Source of the DNA: Candidatus Portnoyibacteriota bacterium
Lineage (GTDB): Bacteria > Patescibacteriota > Minisyncoccia > Portnoybacterales > GWB1-42-6
Assembly (NCBI GenBank): GCA_016208745.1
Contig: JACQXN010000005.1
Location: forward strand, 1 to 46,624
DNA length: 46,624 nt
Direction of reading: 5' to 3'
Under the pieces are notes generated by a model that was not told the origin of the DNA, searched no databases, and saw nothing but the letters and a program-made list of their open reading frames with translations. How positions within the stretch are numbered: the first letter of the stretch is position 1; each line of letters opens with the position of its first letter. This document shows, piece after piece, positions 21,578-30,203 of this stretch. The translations under genes and the position numbers were made by a program.

Positions 21578-21964
21578 TTATATTAACGACTCTTTTAAAT
21601 TTTACGCCGCTCTTTGTAAAATGGGCAATAATTCCAAGTTTTAGATTTTTGGCTTTTAAGTAAGAATACAGCTGGTCTATGTCCTTTTTAGAAAAAAATT
21701 ACGGATTTTTATTTCTAAAATAATCTTGTCTTCTATTAAGAAATCGAAATAATATATACCGATATTTTTTCCTTTATAGGATATTTTTGCCGGCAATTGC
21801 TCTTTAAAAATGAATCCTATCTATTCTAGCTCTCGCGACACGCCTTTCTGATAAAAACTCTCTTTGTGCCCTGATCCAATATTATTAAAAACACTAAATA
21901 GCGCGCCGATAATTTTATGGGTCAAGTCTGAATAGATTAGGGGTTTTCTCAAATTAGTCGGCAT
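21573..21964 (-). pseudogene. GxxExxY-family protein, broken
   Basis: The minus strand from ATG 21964 reads LTHKIIGALFSVFNNIGSGH then KESFYQKGVSRELE, the GxxExxY signature. It then meets an in-frame TAG (21821-21823) and continues as KEQLPAKISYKGKNIGIYYF and DFLIEDKIILEIK. A one-base loss in a T-run near 21691-21700 then shifts the frame to KKDIDQLYSYLKAKNLKLGI and ends VKFKRVVNIN. A nonsense codon plus a frameshift make it a clear pseudogene. The family is a PD-(D/E)XK-like small protein of unknown function. It is bracketed by inverted family D repeats, which suggests it arrived or was disabled as a mobile unit. Confidence 0.85.
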
Positions 21965-21967
21965 TTT

Positions 21968-22006
21968 ATCCGTATATCCGTATTTATCAGTATTCCGTAG
22001 CTATTT
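21968..22006. repeat. Family D TACGGA repeat, right copy
   Basis: Inverted relative of 21535-21577 (ATCCGTATATCCGTATTTAT then AGTATTCCGTAGC), running into the end of the 416-residue gene. Confidence 0.7.
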
Positions 22007-23251
22007 TAACTCAATATAACCACGTTCCATATTTTCCACCACCATTTCTTCCAACTTTTCTTCTCCCATATATTCAATAAAAATTTTATTCCAAAGAGCC
22101 TCTTGTTGATGATAAAGATATTTGCCCAACCCCCCATGGGTTAAAGAAATAACATTATCTACCAAATCAAAACTAACTATCTCTTCCCCTTTTTTCCCGG
22201 CTGGGAATATTTCGCCGGCAAAATCGTCTATATCGCGCCAAAAATCAAATTTTATCTGCGGATTCTTTTGCCCCATTGCGTCCATTTCTTTTTCAGCCTT
22301 TAACCAATGAATGGTTTCGGGATTAACGTGGGGCTTAAAAAGTCGGGGGTCATTGGGATCTATTTTAGCTAAATAACGGACGATTATTCGCCACAATGTC
22401 CCGCCATTATCAGGCATAGATTCAACAATAGAACCCGACAAAAGACTAACTAGACGCTGGCCAAAATTTGGCTCGCTTGAATATTTCAAAAATAGCTTTG
22501 AATAAAAATCAATTTCGTGAAGATAATGTAAAACGAGACTAAAGGTTTCCAGAGATTGACCAACCAGTTGCTCTTTTTTAATTGGTAGGATAAATACAAA
22601 ACCTAGCTCTTTTAGATGGCTGATGTTATGGAGTTTTTTGCCAACAAATTTTTCCCCAATTTCAGTCCATTTTTCGGACAATACCCTAACTTCAATTTCT
22701 CTTTCTTCAAAACTATCAACGGTTAAATCGTTATACGGTCGGAAAAAAGTCTCATTCAACCAACGCTCATTTTCTACGAATCTTAAAGCAGCGAAAATCT
22801 CAAAAAGATCTTCTTTTTCCAGCAATTCCTTAATCTCTGAATGCCCCAGAGCCTTTAAAATATTGCGAGGCGGATTCAAAAAAAGAAAATCCCGCATCTT
22901 TTCTTTTTTAAGAAAAAAGCCTTTTTTTATGTTAGCTGTAGTCTTTAAAATATCTATCATTTTTTGGCAGCAGACGTTCTTGCTAAAATCGGGCCGGCCC
23001 AAAAATTCAAAAAGGGCATCGTCAGCTTCTTTGGTTTTTTTTAAAATTTCTCGCTGGACATATTGAGCATCTGCCTTATCTTGAGCAATGCCCAAATCAG
23101 CTAGCTTTTGCCGGACAATCCGTTCGTTTTCCTCAAAGATTTTTTCCGGAATGCCCTTTTTACCGGTTATTTTTTCCATTTTATCAAATAGATCGACCAA
23201 AACATTTTCTGGCGTTCTAAGAAGTCTGGCTATGTGTTGAATCTCGTTCAT
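22001..23251 (-). CDS. Large conserved-looking hypothetical protein
   Basis: 416 residues, cytoplasmic (no signal or membrane segment), rich in charged helices and aromatic residues. Features seen: an N-terminal helical part with EKITGKKGIPEKIFEENERI, a central region with RFVENERWLNETFFRPYNDL and the end DNVISLTHGGLGKYLYHQQE. I do not recognise a family. It lies between a pseudogene and a PfkB kinase in a region of carbohydrate genes, separated from the kinase by a family C repeat, so operon membership is uncertain. The last bases overlap a family D repeat. Confidence 0.65.
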   Translation of the reverse strand: MNEIQHIARLLRTPENVLVDLFDKMEKITGKKGIPEKIFEENERIVRQKLADLGIAQDKADAQYVQREILKKTKEADDALFEFLGRPDFSKNVCCQKMIDILKTTANIKKGFFLKKEKMRDFLFLNPPRNILKALGHSEIKELLEKEDLFEIFAALRFVENERWLNETFFRPYNDLTVDSFEEREIEVRVLSEKWTEIGEKFVGKKLHNISHLKELGFVFILPIKKEQLVGQSLETFSLVLHYLHEIDFYSKLFLKYSSEPNFGQRLVSLLSGSIVESMPDNGGTLWRIIVRYLAKIDPNDPRLFKPHVNPETIHWLKAEKEMDAMGQKNPQIKFDFWRDIDDFAGEIFPAGKKGEEIVSFDLVDNVISLTHGGLGKYLYHQQEALWNKIFIEYMGEEKLEEMVVENMERGYIELK

Positions 23252-23264
23252 AAGAATTTATTCT

Positions 23265-23410
23265 TGCATGGCAAAAATTTTGTGATAAAATCGTGGCGAG
23301 ATGAGCGTAAAAATCGCGTGTATCGCACTCCGAAGGCGGGGCGGGCATAGCGATTTTATCCGCCTTGGGCGGAGAGCCTGATTTTATCAAAATTTTATGC
23401 CCAAAGTAAC
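23265..23410. repeat. Family C long structured repeat, copy 2
   Basis: GCATGGCAAAAATTTTGTGA pairs with TCAAAATTTTATGC; inner arms TAAAAATCGC / GCGATTTTA. The terminal GTTACTTTTC hairpin is decayed (AAAGTAACGAGAAAAGTTAT). Confidence 0.8.
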
Positions 23411-23418
23411 GAGAAAAG

Positions 23419-24426
23419 TTATATTTTAAAACTCTTAACCTCAATCTTTTTCCATTCCCCCCATTCCCCTTTTTTTAATAAACCATTTTTAGCTCCAAAA
23501 TGCTGGACAGTTGAAGTCGCATTAGCTGTTCCAAGCTGAATTGCGTGCTCAATGATAGAAGGCTGAATTTTTGTCTGCGAAGATTTCTGGATAAAACCAG
23601 CGACAAACCCTGAACCAAAAGCATCGCCAGCGCCTGTCCGGTCTAAAATTTCAGATTCCGGGATCCCAGCCCGATAAATGTTTCGGCCGTCAGAAACTTT
23701 AACGCCGTCTGGACCTTTAGTCATAACCGCAATTCCCCTCACCCAAACATCTAGCCGCTTAAAAATTTCTCTCTCTTCGTTATATGGCAAACAGGTTAAT
23801 TTTGCCGCCTCTTCTCTGTTTAAAATAAAAATGTCAATTTTATTTAATAGCGGCTCAAGTTTATTAATGCTTAATTTTAGTTGATCTGCGCCGGGATTAA
23901 CCGCGATTTTTATCCCTTCTTTATGGGCAAAATTAATCAGCGGTTCAAATAATTCTGCTGATTTTCCCGAAAGACCGGAGATATAGAACCATTCGCTTTT
24001 CAGCTCTTTCCAAGAAACATCACTTTTTGCAAGCTCATGACAGGCGCCTTCATAAACCAGAATGCTTCGCTCGCCAGAAGGAACTGACAAAACAACAGAA
24101 TAAGCTGTTTTATTTTTTTTATCTTTAACAATAAAACCGGTATTTATATTAAGTTTTTTTAACTCGCTAAGAATTGTCTCTCCGCCCGCATCCCCGCCAA
24201 CTTTTCCAACATAAGCGGTTTTTAATCCCTGCAGAGCAAAGGTCGCGGCCGTATTCGTCCCTCCGCCGCCTGTGGCAAAAATCACGTCTTCAACATATAT
24301 TTTTGCGCCCTGCGGCACGCATAATCCCTTGCCAGTCGCAAAAACATCGTCTTTTAAACGCTGAAAATTCTTGCTGACAACAAACATATCGCGAGTGGCA
24401 GAGCCGAAAGTAATGATATCAAACAT
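23419..24426 (-). CDS. PfkB/ribokinase-family carbohydrate kinase
   Basis: 335 residues. N-terminal ITFGSATRDMFV, the sugar-binding GGGGTNTAATFALQGL-KTAYVGKVGGD (ribokinase signature 1), NREEAAKL and the C-terminal signature 2 DRTGAGDAFGSGFVAGFI with the catalytic Asp in GAGD. It transfers phosphate from ATP to a sugar or nucleoside; which one cannot be told. Candidates are ribose, fructose-6-phosphate, or adenosine as in other CPR. Neighbour of transketolase and, further along, Rpe and RpiB, so a role in feeding pentoses into the pathway is plausible. Cytoplasmic dimer in known members. Confidence 0.87.
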   Translation of the reverse strand: MFDIITFGSATRDMFVVSKNFQRLKDDVFATGKGLCVPQGAKIYVEDVIFATGGGGTNTAATFALQGLKTAYVGKVGGDAGGETILSELKKLNINTGFIVKDKKNKTAYSVVLSVPSGERSILVYEGACHELAKSDVSWKELKSEWFYISGLSGKSAELFEPLINFAHKEGIKIAVNPGADQLKLSINKLEPLLNKIDIFILNREEAAKLTCLPYNEEREIFKRLDVWVRGIAVMTKGPDGVKVSDGRNIYRAGIPESEILDRTGAGDAFGSGFVAGFIQKSSQTKIQPSIIEHAIQLGTANATSTVQHFGAKNGLLKKGEWGEWKKIEVKSFKI

Positions 24427-24461
24427 AAATCAGAATTACGAATCAAGAATTACGAATAACC

Positions 24462-24640
24462 TTGCATGGCAAAAATTTTGTTATAAAATCATGGCGAGAT
24501 GAGTGTAAAAATCGCGTGTATCGCACGCCGAAGGCGGGGCGGGCATAGCGATTTTAGCGAAACGAGCCTGATTTTATCAAAATTTTATGCCCTGCAAGTA
24601 ATCTTTTGGTTACTTTTCTGTTAGCAGAAAAGTAACAAGA
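24462..24640. repeat. Family C long structured repeat, copy 3
   Basis: GCATGGCAAAAATTTTGTTATAAAATC at the left pairs with GATTTTATCAAAATTTTATGC at the right; inner TAAAAATCGC / GCGATTTTA. It ends in the perfect hairpin GTTACTTTTCTG-TTAG-CAGAAAAGTAAC. It lies between transketolase and the kinase. Confidence 0.88.
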
Positions 24641-24644
24641 AAAA

Positions 24645-26894
24645 CTATATCGCCTTCATTATCTTCTCCTTTAACCCCTTCACATCAAATTCCGCTAATT
24701 GATAAACTTCATTCACCGGGCCGGATTTTAAGAAATGATCCACACCGATAACTTGATTTAGGTAATTGGGCGGCAATAAGAATCTGTATAAAAATCCGGG
24801 CCAGCCATTGTGCAAGGTGATAACATGCGGCCGCTCATCGTCGGACAAAATTAGATTAGCTTTCTGCGGATCGTTTTTCTTTAATTCTTCAAATAATTCC
24901 GGCGAGGTAACCGCAATAATTTTTATATCAAAATCATTTTCAAGTTCAGGCAGAATTTCCAAAACATTAGCCAAAACCTGCCCGCCGCAAATTGCCAAAA
25001 CGACTTTCTTCTTATCATTCTCCGAAAATGGTTTAAAAACATAAGCGCCATTTGTCGCTTCGCTAGCCTGCGGCACAACCCAGCCTGGGCGAATTTCCCC
25101 GCGTTTAAGCACGGGGGTCCCGGGCCTCATCACAGACAAAGCAATCGGCTCGCCTTGTTTAAGCGCGTAAAAAAGCATCTCAATTGTTTCATTGGCATCC
25201 ATGGGTTTATAAACCTTTATCCCCGGATAAGCGTCAAACAAAGACATCCAATACATGCCATGGTGCGTTGGCCCGTCTTCGGCTGTTTCCATTCCGTCGT
25301 GCGCGGCCAAAACTATAAAAAATCCCTTGGAGGCTTCATCCATTGCGTTATTTATCAAAGCCATACGGACAGGGTTGCTCATAATGGTTGTGAAAACGCC
25401 GTAAGAAGCAAAAACGCTCATTGGCCGGAAGCCCCCCGGCAAAGAATCAAGAGTCAGCGCCGTTGACATCATAGCCATGTTGGCTTCGGCAATACCAAAA
25501 CGGATGCCCCGACCAAGCGGATTTTGACCATTGATAATGCCATAAACATTTTCTGCTGCGCCGGTTAAAATTGATTTCATTAAATCCCCTGCGCCGATAT
25601 AGAAAAATCCGTTTTGCCCCATCAGCCATTTAAAAAATGCTTCGGTGGCTTTTCTGGTCGCGATTTTTTCGCCTTCCTTAAAGATGAGTTCTGGCGGCAA
25701 CTCTTCGGGCCGCTTAATGGATTTATAATCTGCCATTGGCCGTCCATTTAAGATTTTTTGCATTTGCGACGATAATTCGTTTTCTGGCTTTATTTTTGAT
25801 TTGCAAATTTCCAACCGGCTTAAAATATATTTGGCATCATCTTTATCTAGTTGCGAGATTACAACATCAATATCTTTTTGGATTTCTCCGTCAATTCCCG
25901 GAACATCAAAGCCAATATTTTTCATAATCTGAACGTATTCTTCGTGCGGCGCGGGTGTACCGTGAGAATCAGCTGTGCCTTCAAGCTTGCCATAATATTT
26001 ACCCTTGATAGCATGACAGATAACAACAGTTGGCCGACCATTGGCAAAACCCTCATATGCCTTTTGATAAGCATGGCATAATTCCAAAACATTGTGGCCA
26101 TTAGCCTCAATCACATTCCAGCCTAAACCCCACCAATGATTGATATAAGGCGAAGCAATAACTTCTGTTATTGGTCCATCAATACCAAAACCATTAAAAT
26201 CCAAGGTAACAATAACATTGTCCATACCCATTGAAACAATGGAATTCCTTGCTTCATAACTTATACCTTCTTCGGTTTCCGCATCGCCGGCAATAACAAA
26301 AACTTTTGCGCCAAGCCCGTTTGATTTTTGTAAAGTCGCCAAACCTAAAGCCGCGGAAAACCCGTGACCCGATGAGCCGGTTGAGACATCAGCCAAAGCA
26401 TAACGCGATTCAACGTGGCCTGATGGCCCGGAACAATGCCTGAAATATTTTAGGCAGCTTGGCAAAACTGCCCCTAATTTTTCTTTGTCAATTTCAACGC
26501 CTTGACGCTCTAATGATTCGTATATCAGAGCTAATGTTGCGTGAAAAAGCGGCGTGCAATGTCCGGCTGACCAAACGACTCTGTCTCTGCCCGGATGTTT
26601 TTCCTGCATTGGATCAAAAGCGATAATGCCTCCAAGAATCATTGCTAAAATTTGCTCAACTTTTGAAGATGAACCGCCCGGATGACCAGATTTTATTCCT
26701 TCAATAGCCGAAAAAGCCAACCCGCGAACAATCCGCGCCAGATTTTCTATCTTTTTTAAATCAACTCCGTCAATTGGCTCAAGCTCTAAATTTTTTAAAT
26801 TCAAATACGCTCCCCCTTCTGGGCTATATTTAAATCTCTGCGGTTCTTTTTCTTTTAAATCTTCTAATTCTTTTTGATTGAGAATGTTATACAT
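24645..26894 (-). CDS. tkt: Transketolase
   Basis: 749 residues, single-chain with all three domains. ThDP/Mg site: VFVIAGDAETEEGISYEARN then VTLDFNGFGIDGP. The N-terminal conserved GIKSGHPGGSSS and VVWSAGHCTPLFHATL are present; the Pyr domain has RFGIAEANMAMMSTALTLDS with the catalytic Glu, and AAHDGMETAEDGPTHHG. It moves two-carbon units between ketose and aldose phosphates in the non-oxidative pentose phosphate pathway. Slightly long (standard about 660) with an N-terminal extension of about 45 residues. Good Shine-Dalgarno (AAGGAGG). Works with Rpe and RpiB encoded nearby. Confidence 0.95.
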   Translation of the reverse strand: MYNILNQKELEDLKEKEPQRFKYSPEGGAYLNLKNLELEPIDGVDLKKIENLARIVRGLAFSAIEGIKSGHPGGSSSKVEQILAMILGGIIAFDPMQEKHPGRDRVVWSAGHCTPLFHATLALIYESLERQGVEIDKEKLGAVLPSCLKYFRHCSGPSGHVESRYALADVSTGSSGHGFSAALGLATLQKSNGLGAKVFVIAGDAETEEGISYEARNSIVSMGMDNVIVTLDFNGFGIDGPITEVIASPYINHWWGLGWNVIEANGHNVLELCHAYQKAYEGFANGRPTVVICHAIKGKYYGKLEGTADSHGTPAPHEEYVQIMKNIGFDVPGIDGEIQKDIDVVISQLDKDDAKYILSRLEICKSKIKPENELSSQMQKILNGRPMADYKSIKRPEELPPELIFKEGEKIATRKATEAFFKWLMGQNGFFYIGAGDLMKSILTGAAENVYGIINGQNPLGRGIRFGIAEANMAMMSTALTLDSLPGGFRPMSVFASYGVFTTIMSNPVRMALINNAMDEASKGFFIVLAAHDGMETAEDGPTHHGMYWMSLFDAYPGIKVYKPMDANETIEMLFYALKQGEPIALSVMRPGTPVLKRGEIRPGWVVPQASEATNGAYVFKPFSENDKKKVVLAICGGQVLANVLEILPELENDFDIKIIAVTSPELFEELKKNDPQKANLILSDDERPHVITLHNGWPGFLYRFLLPPNYLNQVIGVDHFLKSGPVNEVYQLAEFDVKGLKEKIMKAI

Positions 26895-26955
26895 AATATT
26901 TTTGCCTCCTTTATAATATTGCTTTTTCGTTTATACTAGAAAATGATCTTATTTT

Positions 26956-28818
26956 TTATCTCTTAAGCCCTCCCCATTCAACCAACGTGAATCCATTCCT
27001 CTGAAAACCAAAAAAAGTCTGCGGTTCGATTATTCGGTCTGGCTTATTAAGTAGCGGCTCCCAGTCTAAAAATATGCGTAAAACAGAATTCGGCCTTGGC
27101 GAAATCTTCATTGGAATCAATTTATTAAGTTCCTTGGTTTGCAAAAAAGACAAGCGATAATAGGGGGCGTTTTTCCTTTGCAATTCTGGCAACCAATACG
27201 AAATCATGTCTGATTTTTCTTTCTCGGTCAGCCCAAGTTCGAATAATTTTTCATTTAAAAAATTTCCCAATTCATTATTTTTAACTATCCAACCTTTTTC
27301 TGGCTTTTCGTAAGACACAAAAAAAATTTGACCGCTCCAATAAAGATACGGATATTCATTCGCCAGACAAGCTAATTTAGCATATTCCAGACCGATCTCT
27401 TTGTTATTGATATCGTTGCAGTCTGTTAGTTGTGGCTGCAAGTCTTGGATTCTGCCATCAGGATAAGCCATTACATCCCAGTTGGCTAAATAATTTGGCA
27501 TAACAGTTGAAAACTCAACAGGCCGGATAAAGCTAGTTTTTACTTCTGTCGGTTCTGTGGGATATAAATATATAACCGGTTTTCCGCATCCGCCGGGTAT
27601 TAAATACTCAACTTCGCCCAGCGCCAGCCAATTGCCCCACGGATCTTTTAATAATAAGACTGGATTTTTTGAGACATACTCATCATAATTAGGAACTACA
27701 ATCTTATTGAGCTCTTCAAAGAAATCCTCGCTTTGAATCACCTTATTATAATATTCGGCTTGATTTAAGAGATGGTTTTTTTCTTTCAAGGCGTAGAGGT
27801 TAGCCCCGCTTTTAGTAGTCCCGATTTTAATAAGATCTGTATCGGAAATATTTTTAACTATGTATGTAGAATCAGTCGCTCCGCAGCCTCCCGGCAATAA
27901 TGTTCCGTAGGTTTTATACAATGGAATGATTGAAGCAATTTCGCTATCAACGATAAAATCCCCGTAACTAACGTATGGCTCTTCAGTAGACTTAGAACGC
28001 TCATATGACTCTTTTGAAGTAATCAGATATGTAAATATTAATCCCGAATCGTCTTGAGCTAAAATATAGGTTCTGGCAGACAAAAATTGATTTGTGGCGG
28101 ATTCCAAAAGTTTCTGTCCTGAAGTTTTTTCTCCCTCTTCCCGTCCTGAGGAATTAATTGATGGAACCGATTCATAGTACAGTCGAACTCCCGGTATATC
28201 GCTTTCTATCGCAAGGTCGCCTGGATTAATCTCGTATAAATCAATAAGCTGGCGAATTAAAATGAAATCGCCAAGTTCTATAATCTTTGGCTGTTTAAAA
28301 TTAAGGTCTGCGAAACCAATGACTTTTTTGTTTTCAATCCCGCTCTCTTCTAAATTTAAATCCAGAGGGAAAGACATGCTGTTTTTATCTAATAAATAGC
28401 TTTTATAATCATTAGTAGCAAAAATAGCAATAAAATAGCCGGTCATGCTTTCCGCGCTACGCGCCCCCAGAATAAGCTGATAACCAGCGTATTGGCCCGA
28501 ACTAATGATGCCGGCATCATAATATTCATAAGTTGGAATAAAATTATTAAGCTTGTCCGACTCTGTGGCCCTGAATAAACCTAAATCTTGATCTATCTTC
28601 TTTAATGGAGTGCTTCTTTCGTTTTGATTAACTGGTTTCGCAATATTTATATTCTGCGTATTCTGCGATTCTGGCTCCGTCTTTATCCAATAGAACGCCA
28701 CGCCTGCGGCGACAATACAAATAACCACGATCGCAATACTTAAACCAAATTTAATCCCGCCCTTTCCTATAAACTTATTTGGTTCTTCGGATAAAAACGG
28801 CTGGTTAATATTTGACAC
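26956..28818 (-). CDS. Membrane-anchored protein with KPVIYLYP domain
   Basis: 620 residues. One N-terminal membrane span (about 24-45, FGLSIAIVVICIVAAGVAFYW), then a Glu/Asn/Thr-rich linker and a large outside region. From about 405, GGCGKPVIYLYPTEPTEVKT ... NYLANWDVMAYPDGRIQDL ... YPYLYWSGQIFF is the KPVIYLYP module found in many secreted bacterial proteins of unknown function. Cysteines around the linker (GGCGATDS, GGCGKP, TDCND, KLACLA) could form disulfides outside the cell. It lies between transketolase and rpe on the same strand but 25-60 bp from each, so co-transcription is possible. Function unknown. Confidence 0.68.
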   Translation of the reverse strand: MSNINQPFLSEEPNKFIGKGGIKFGLSIAIVVICIVAAGVAFYWIKTEPESQNTQNINIAKPVNQNERSTPLKKIDQDLGLFRATESDKLNNFIPTYEYYDAGIISSGQYAGYQLILGARSAESMTGYFIAIFATNDYKSYLLDKNSMSFPLDLNLEESGIENKKVIGFADLNFKQPKIIELGDFILIRQLIDLYEINPGDLAIESDIPGVRLYYESVPSINSSGREEGEKTSGQKLLESATNQFLSARTYILAQDDSGLIFTYLITSKESYERSKSTEEPYVSYGDFIVDSEIASIIPLYKTYGTLLPGGCGATDSTYIVKNISDTDLIKIGTTKSGANLYALKEKNHLLNQAEYYNKVIQSEDFFEELNKIVVPNYDEYVSKNPVLLLKDPWGNWLALGEVEYLIPGGCGKPVIYLYPTEPTEVKTSFIRPVEFSTVMPNYLANWDVMAYPDGRIQDLQPQLTDCNDINNKEIGLEYAKLACLANEYPYLYWSGQIFFVSYEKPEKGWIVKNNELGNFLNEKLFELGLTEKEKSDMISYWLPELQRKNAPYYRLSFLQTKELNKLIPMKISPRPNSVLRIFLDWEPLLNKPDRIIEPQTFFGFQRNGFTLVEWGGLKR

Positions 28819-28843
28819 GGATTTTTTATTTAAAAATTGTTTT

Positions 28844-29488
28844 TTATATTACTGATCTTTTTAACTCCTCAATTGCCTGCCCGACATCTCCTGCCCCAAA
28901 TATCGCTGAGCCGGAAATTAAAATATCGGCGCTGGCTCCAATGGCTTTGGACGCGGTTTCTTTGTTGATGCCGCCGTCAACCGCAATTTCAATATCAGGG
29001 TATTGCGCTCGTAATGAAAATATTTTAGAAATCACCCGCTCGTCAAACGGATGACCATAGAAGCCAATCTCTGAAATGCCCATCAGCTGGACAATCGCTA
29101 AATCTTTCGCGGGAATTGGAAGGTTGCCCAAAACGCTAATTGGCGTTTGGAGAGCCAAAACCAACCCCATCTCCAATCCCGCGGCTTTTATTTTTTTATA
29201 AATTTCTTCAATTTTTTCTGTGGATTCAAAATGAATTAAAATTCTTTTGACGCCCGAGCTAATCCATCCATCAATCACTTTCTCTGGTTCAGAAATCATC
29301 AAATGCGCTTCCAGGCTCAAATTTGTGTTTAGCTTCTTTAGTTCTTCTGGATTACTCCATGTTTCTTCTTTTGTAAATTTGCCGTCGGAAATATCAAGTT
29401 GAGCCCGACTTACATAGGGCTCAATTAATTTAATCTTACCTTCCAACTCCTGAAAATTTTTAGCGATAATGGCGGGAACGATCTCCAT
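28844..29488 (-). CDS. rpe: Ribulose-phosphate 3-epimerase-like protein
   Basis: 214 residues from MEIVPAI at 29488. The ATG 12 bases further upstream lies in a repeat (GGAAATTTTT) and adds only MEIF, so I use the inner one. TIM barrel with RAQLDISDGKF (catalytic Asp and metal site), EAHLMISEPE (His), VDGGINKETA (second Asp) and ADILISGSAIF (phosphate grip). It interconverts ribulose-5-phosphate and xylulose-5-phosphate. The family M-x-V-x-P-G-F-x-G-Q motif is altered (LMGISEIGFYGHPFD), so substrate range may differ. The neighbouring rpiB supports a pentose phosphate role. Confidence 0.82.
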   Translation of the reverse strand: MEIVPAIIAKNFQELEGKIKLIEPYVSRAQLDISDGKFTKEETWSNPEELKKLNTNLSLEAHLMISEPEKVIDGWISSGVKRILIHFESTEKIEEIYKKIKAAGLEMGLVLALQTPISVLGNLPIPAKDLAIVQLMGISEIGFYGHPFDERVISKIFSLRAQYPDIEIAVDGGINKETASKAIGASADILISGSAIFGAGDVGQAIEELKRSVI

Positions 29489-29494
29489 AAAAAT

Positions 29495-29612
29495 TTCCAA
29501 TTTTCAATTTCCAATTTCCAATCCAGCCCGCCTTACCGGCGAGGCAGGTCCCGCAAAACGGGACATTTTGAGAATTGGACATTAGAAATTTTGTTGGAAA
29601 TTAGGAATTAAG
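29495..29612. repeat. Family E 118-bp repeat, copy 1
   Basis: It carries AATTTCCAATTTCCAATCCA, GCCCGCCTT-CCGGCGAGGC, GTCCCGC-AAAA-CGGGAC and TTGGACATTAGAAATTTTG. Nearly identical to 30080-30203. The two copies flank rpiB. Confidence 0.85.
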
Positions 29613-29619
29613 AATTTTT

Positions 29620-30063
29620 TCAGCTTCGTTCTATATTCTCTATCTTCTCAATCCTTCGCTCGTGTCTTTCGTCTCCGGAAAACTCCGCTTCCAGCCAAAT
29701 TTTTACAAGTTTTTTGGCTGTCTCTAAATCCGTAACTCGACCGCCAAAACAAATTACATTAGCGTCCAAATGCTCAGCGGCGCTCAAAGCCGTAAATTCA
29801 TCGTGAACCAACGCCGCTCTTATGCCGTTAACTTTATTGGCCGCGATACAAACTCCTTGCCCTGTACCACAAATTAAAATTCCTTTTGAATCCTCGCTGT
29901 CCAAAATATTCTGCGCCAAGCGATAAGCAAAGTCCGGATAATCATCCGAAGGATCAAGCTCTTCGTTGCCCAAATCCACAACCTCAAGCCCCATCTCTTC
30001 CAAAAATGGTTTCAGTTCCTCTTTTAACGGATAACCGGCATGGTCGGCGGCAATGAAAATCAT
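29620..30063 (-). CDS. rpiB: Ribose 5-phosphate isomerase B (LacA/RpiB family)
   Basis: 147 residues from ATG 30063. The frame is open for 26 more codons, but those lie in the family E repeat. FIAADHAGYPLKEELKPFLE, DYPDFAYRLAQNI, GILICGTGQGVCIAANKVNGIRAAL and NVICFGGRV are diagnostic; the active-site Cys is in ICGTGQG and the base/His set HDEFTALSAAEHLDAN is complete. It isomerises ribose-5-phosphate and ribulose-5-phosphate. Flanked by two copies of the family E repeat, so the gene may have been moved or duplicated with them. Confidence 0.94.
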   Translation of the reverse strand: MIFIAADHAGYPLKEELKPFLEEMGLEVVDLGNEELDPSDDYPDFAYRLAQNILDSEDSKGILICGTGQGVCIAANKVNGIRAALVHDEFTALSAAEHLDANVICFGGRVTDLETAKKLVKIWLEAEFSGDERHERRIEKIENIERS

Positions 30064-30079
30064 AACTTTAATTCTTAAT

Positions 30080-30203
30080 ATCCAATTTTCAATTTCCAAT
30101 TTCCAATCCAGCCCGCCTTGCCGGCGAGGCAGGTCCCGCAAAACGGGACATTTTGAGAATTGGACATTAGAAATTTTGTTGGAAATTAGGAATTAGGAAT
30201 TGG
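30080..30203. repeat. Family E repeat, copy 2
   Basis: Differs from copy 1 by only a few bases. Its right end supplies the last codons and stop of trmD (KISNS). Confidence 0.85.
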
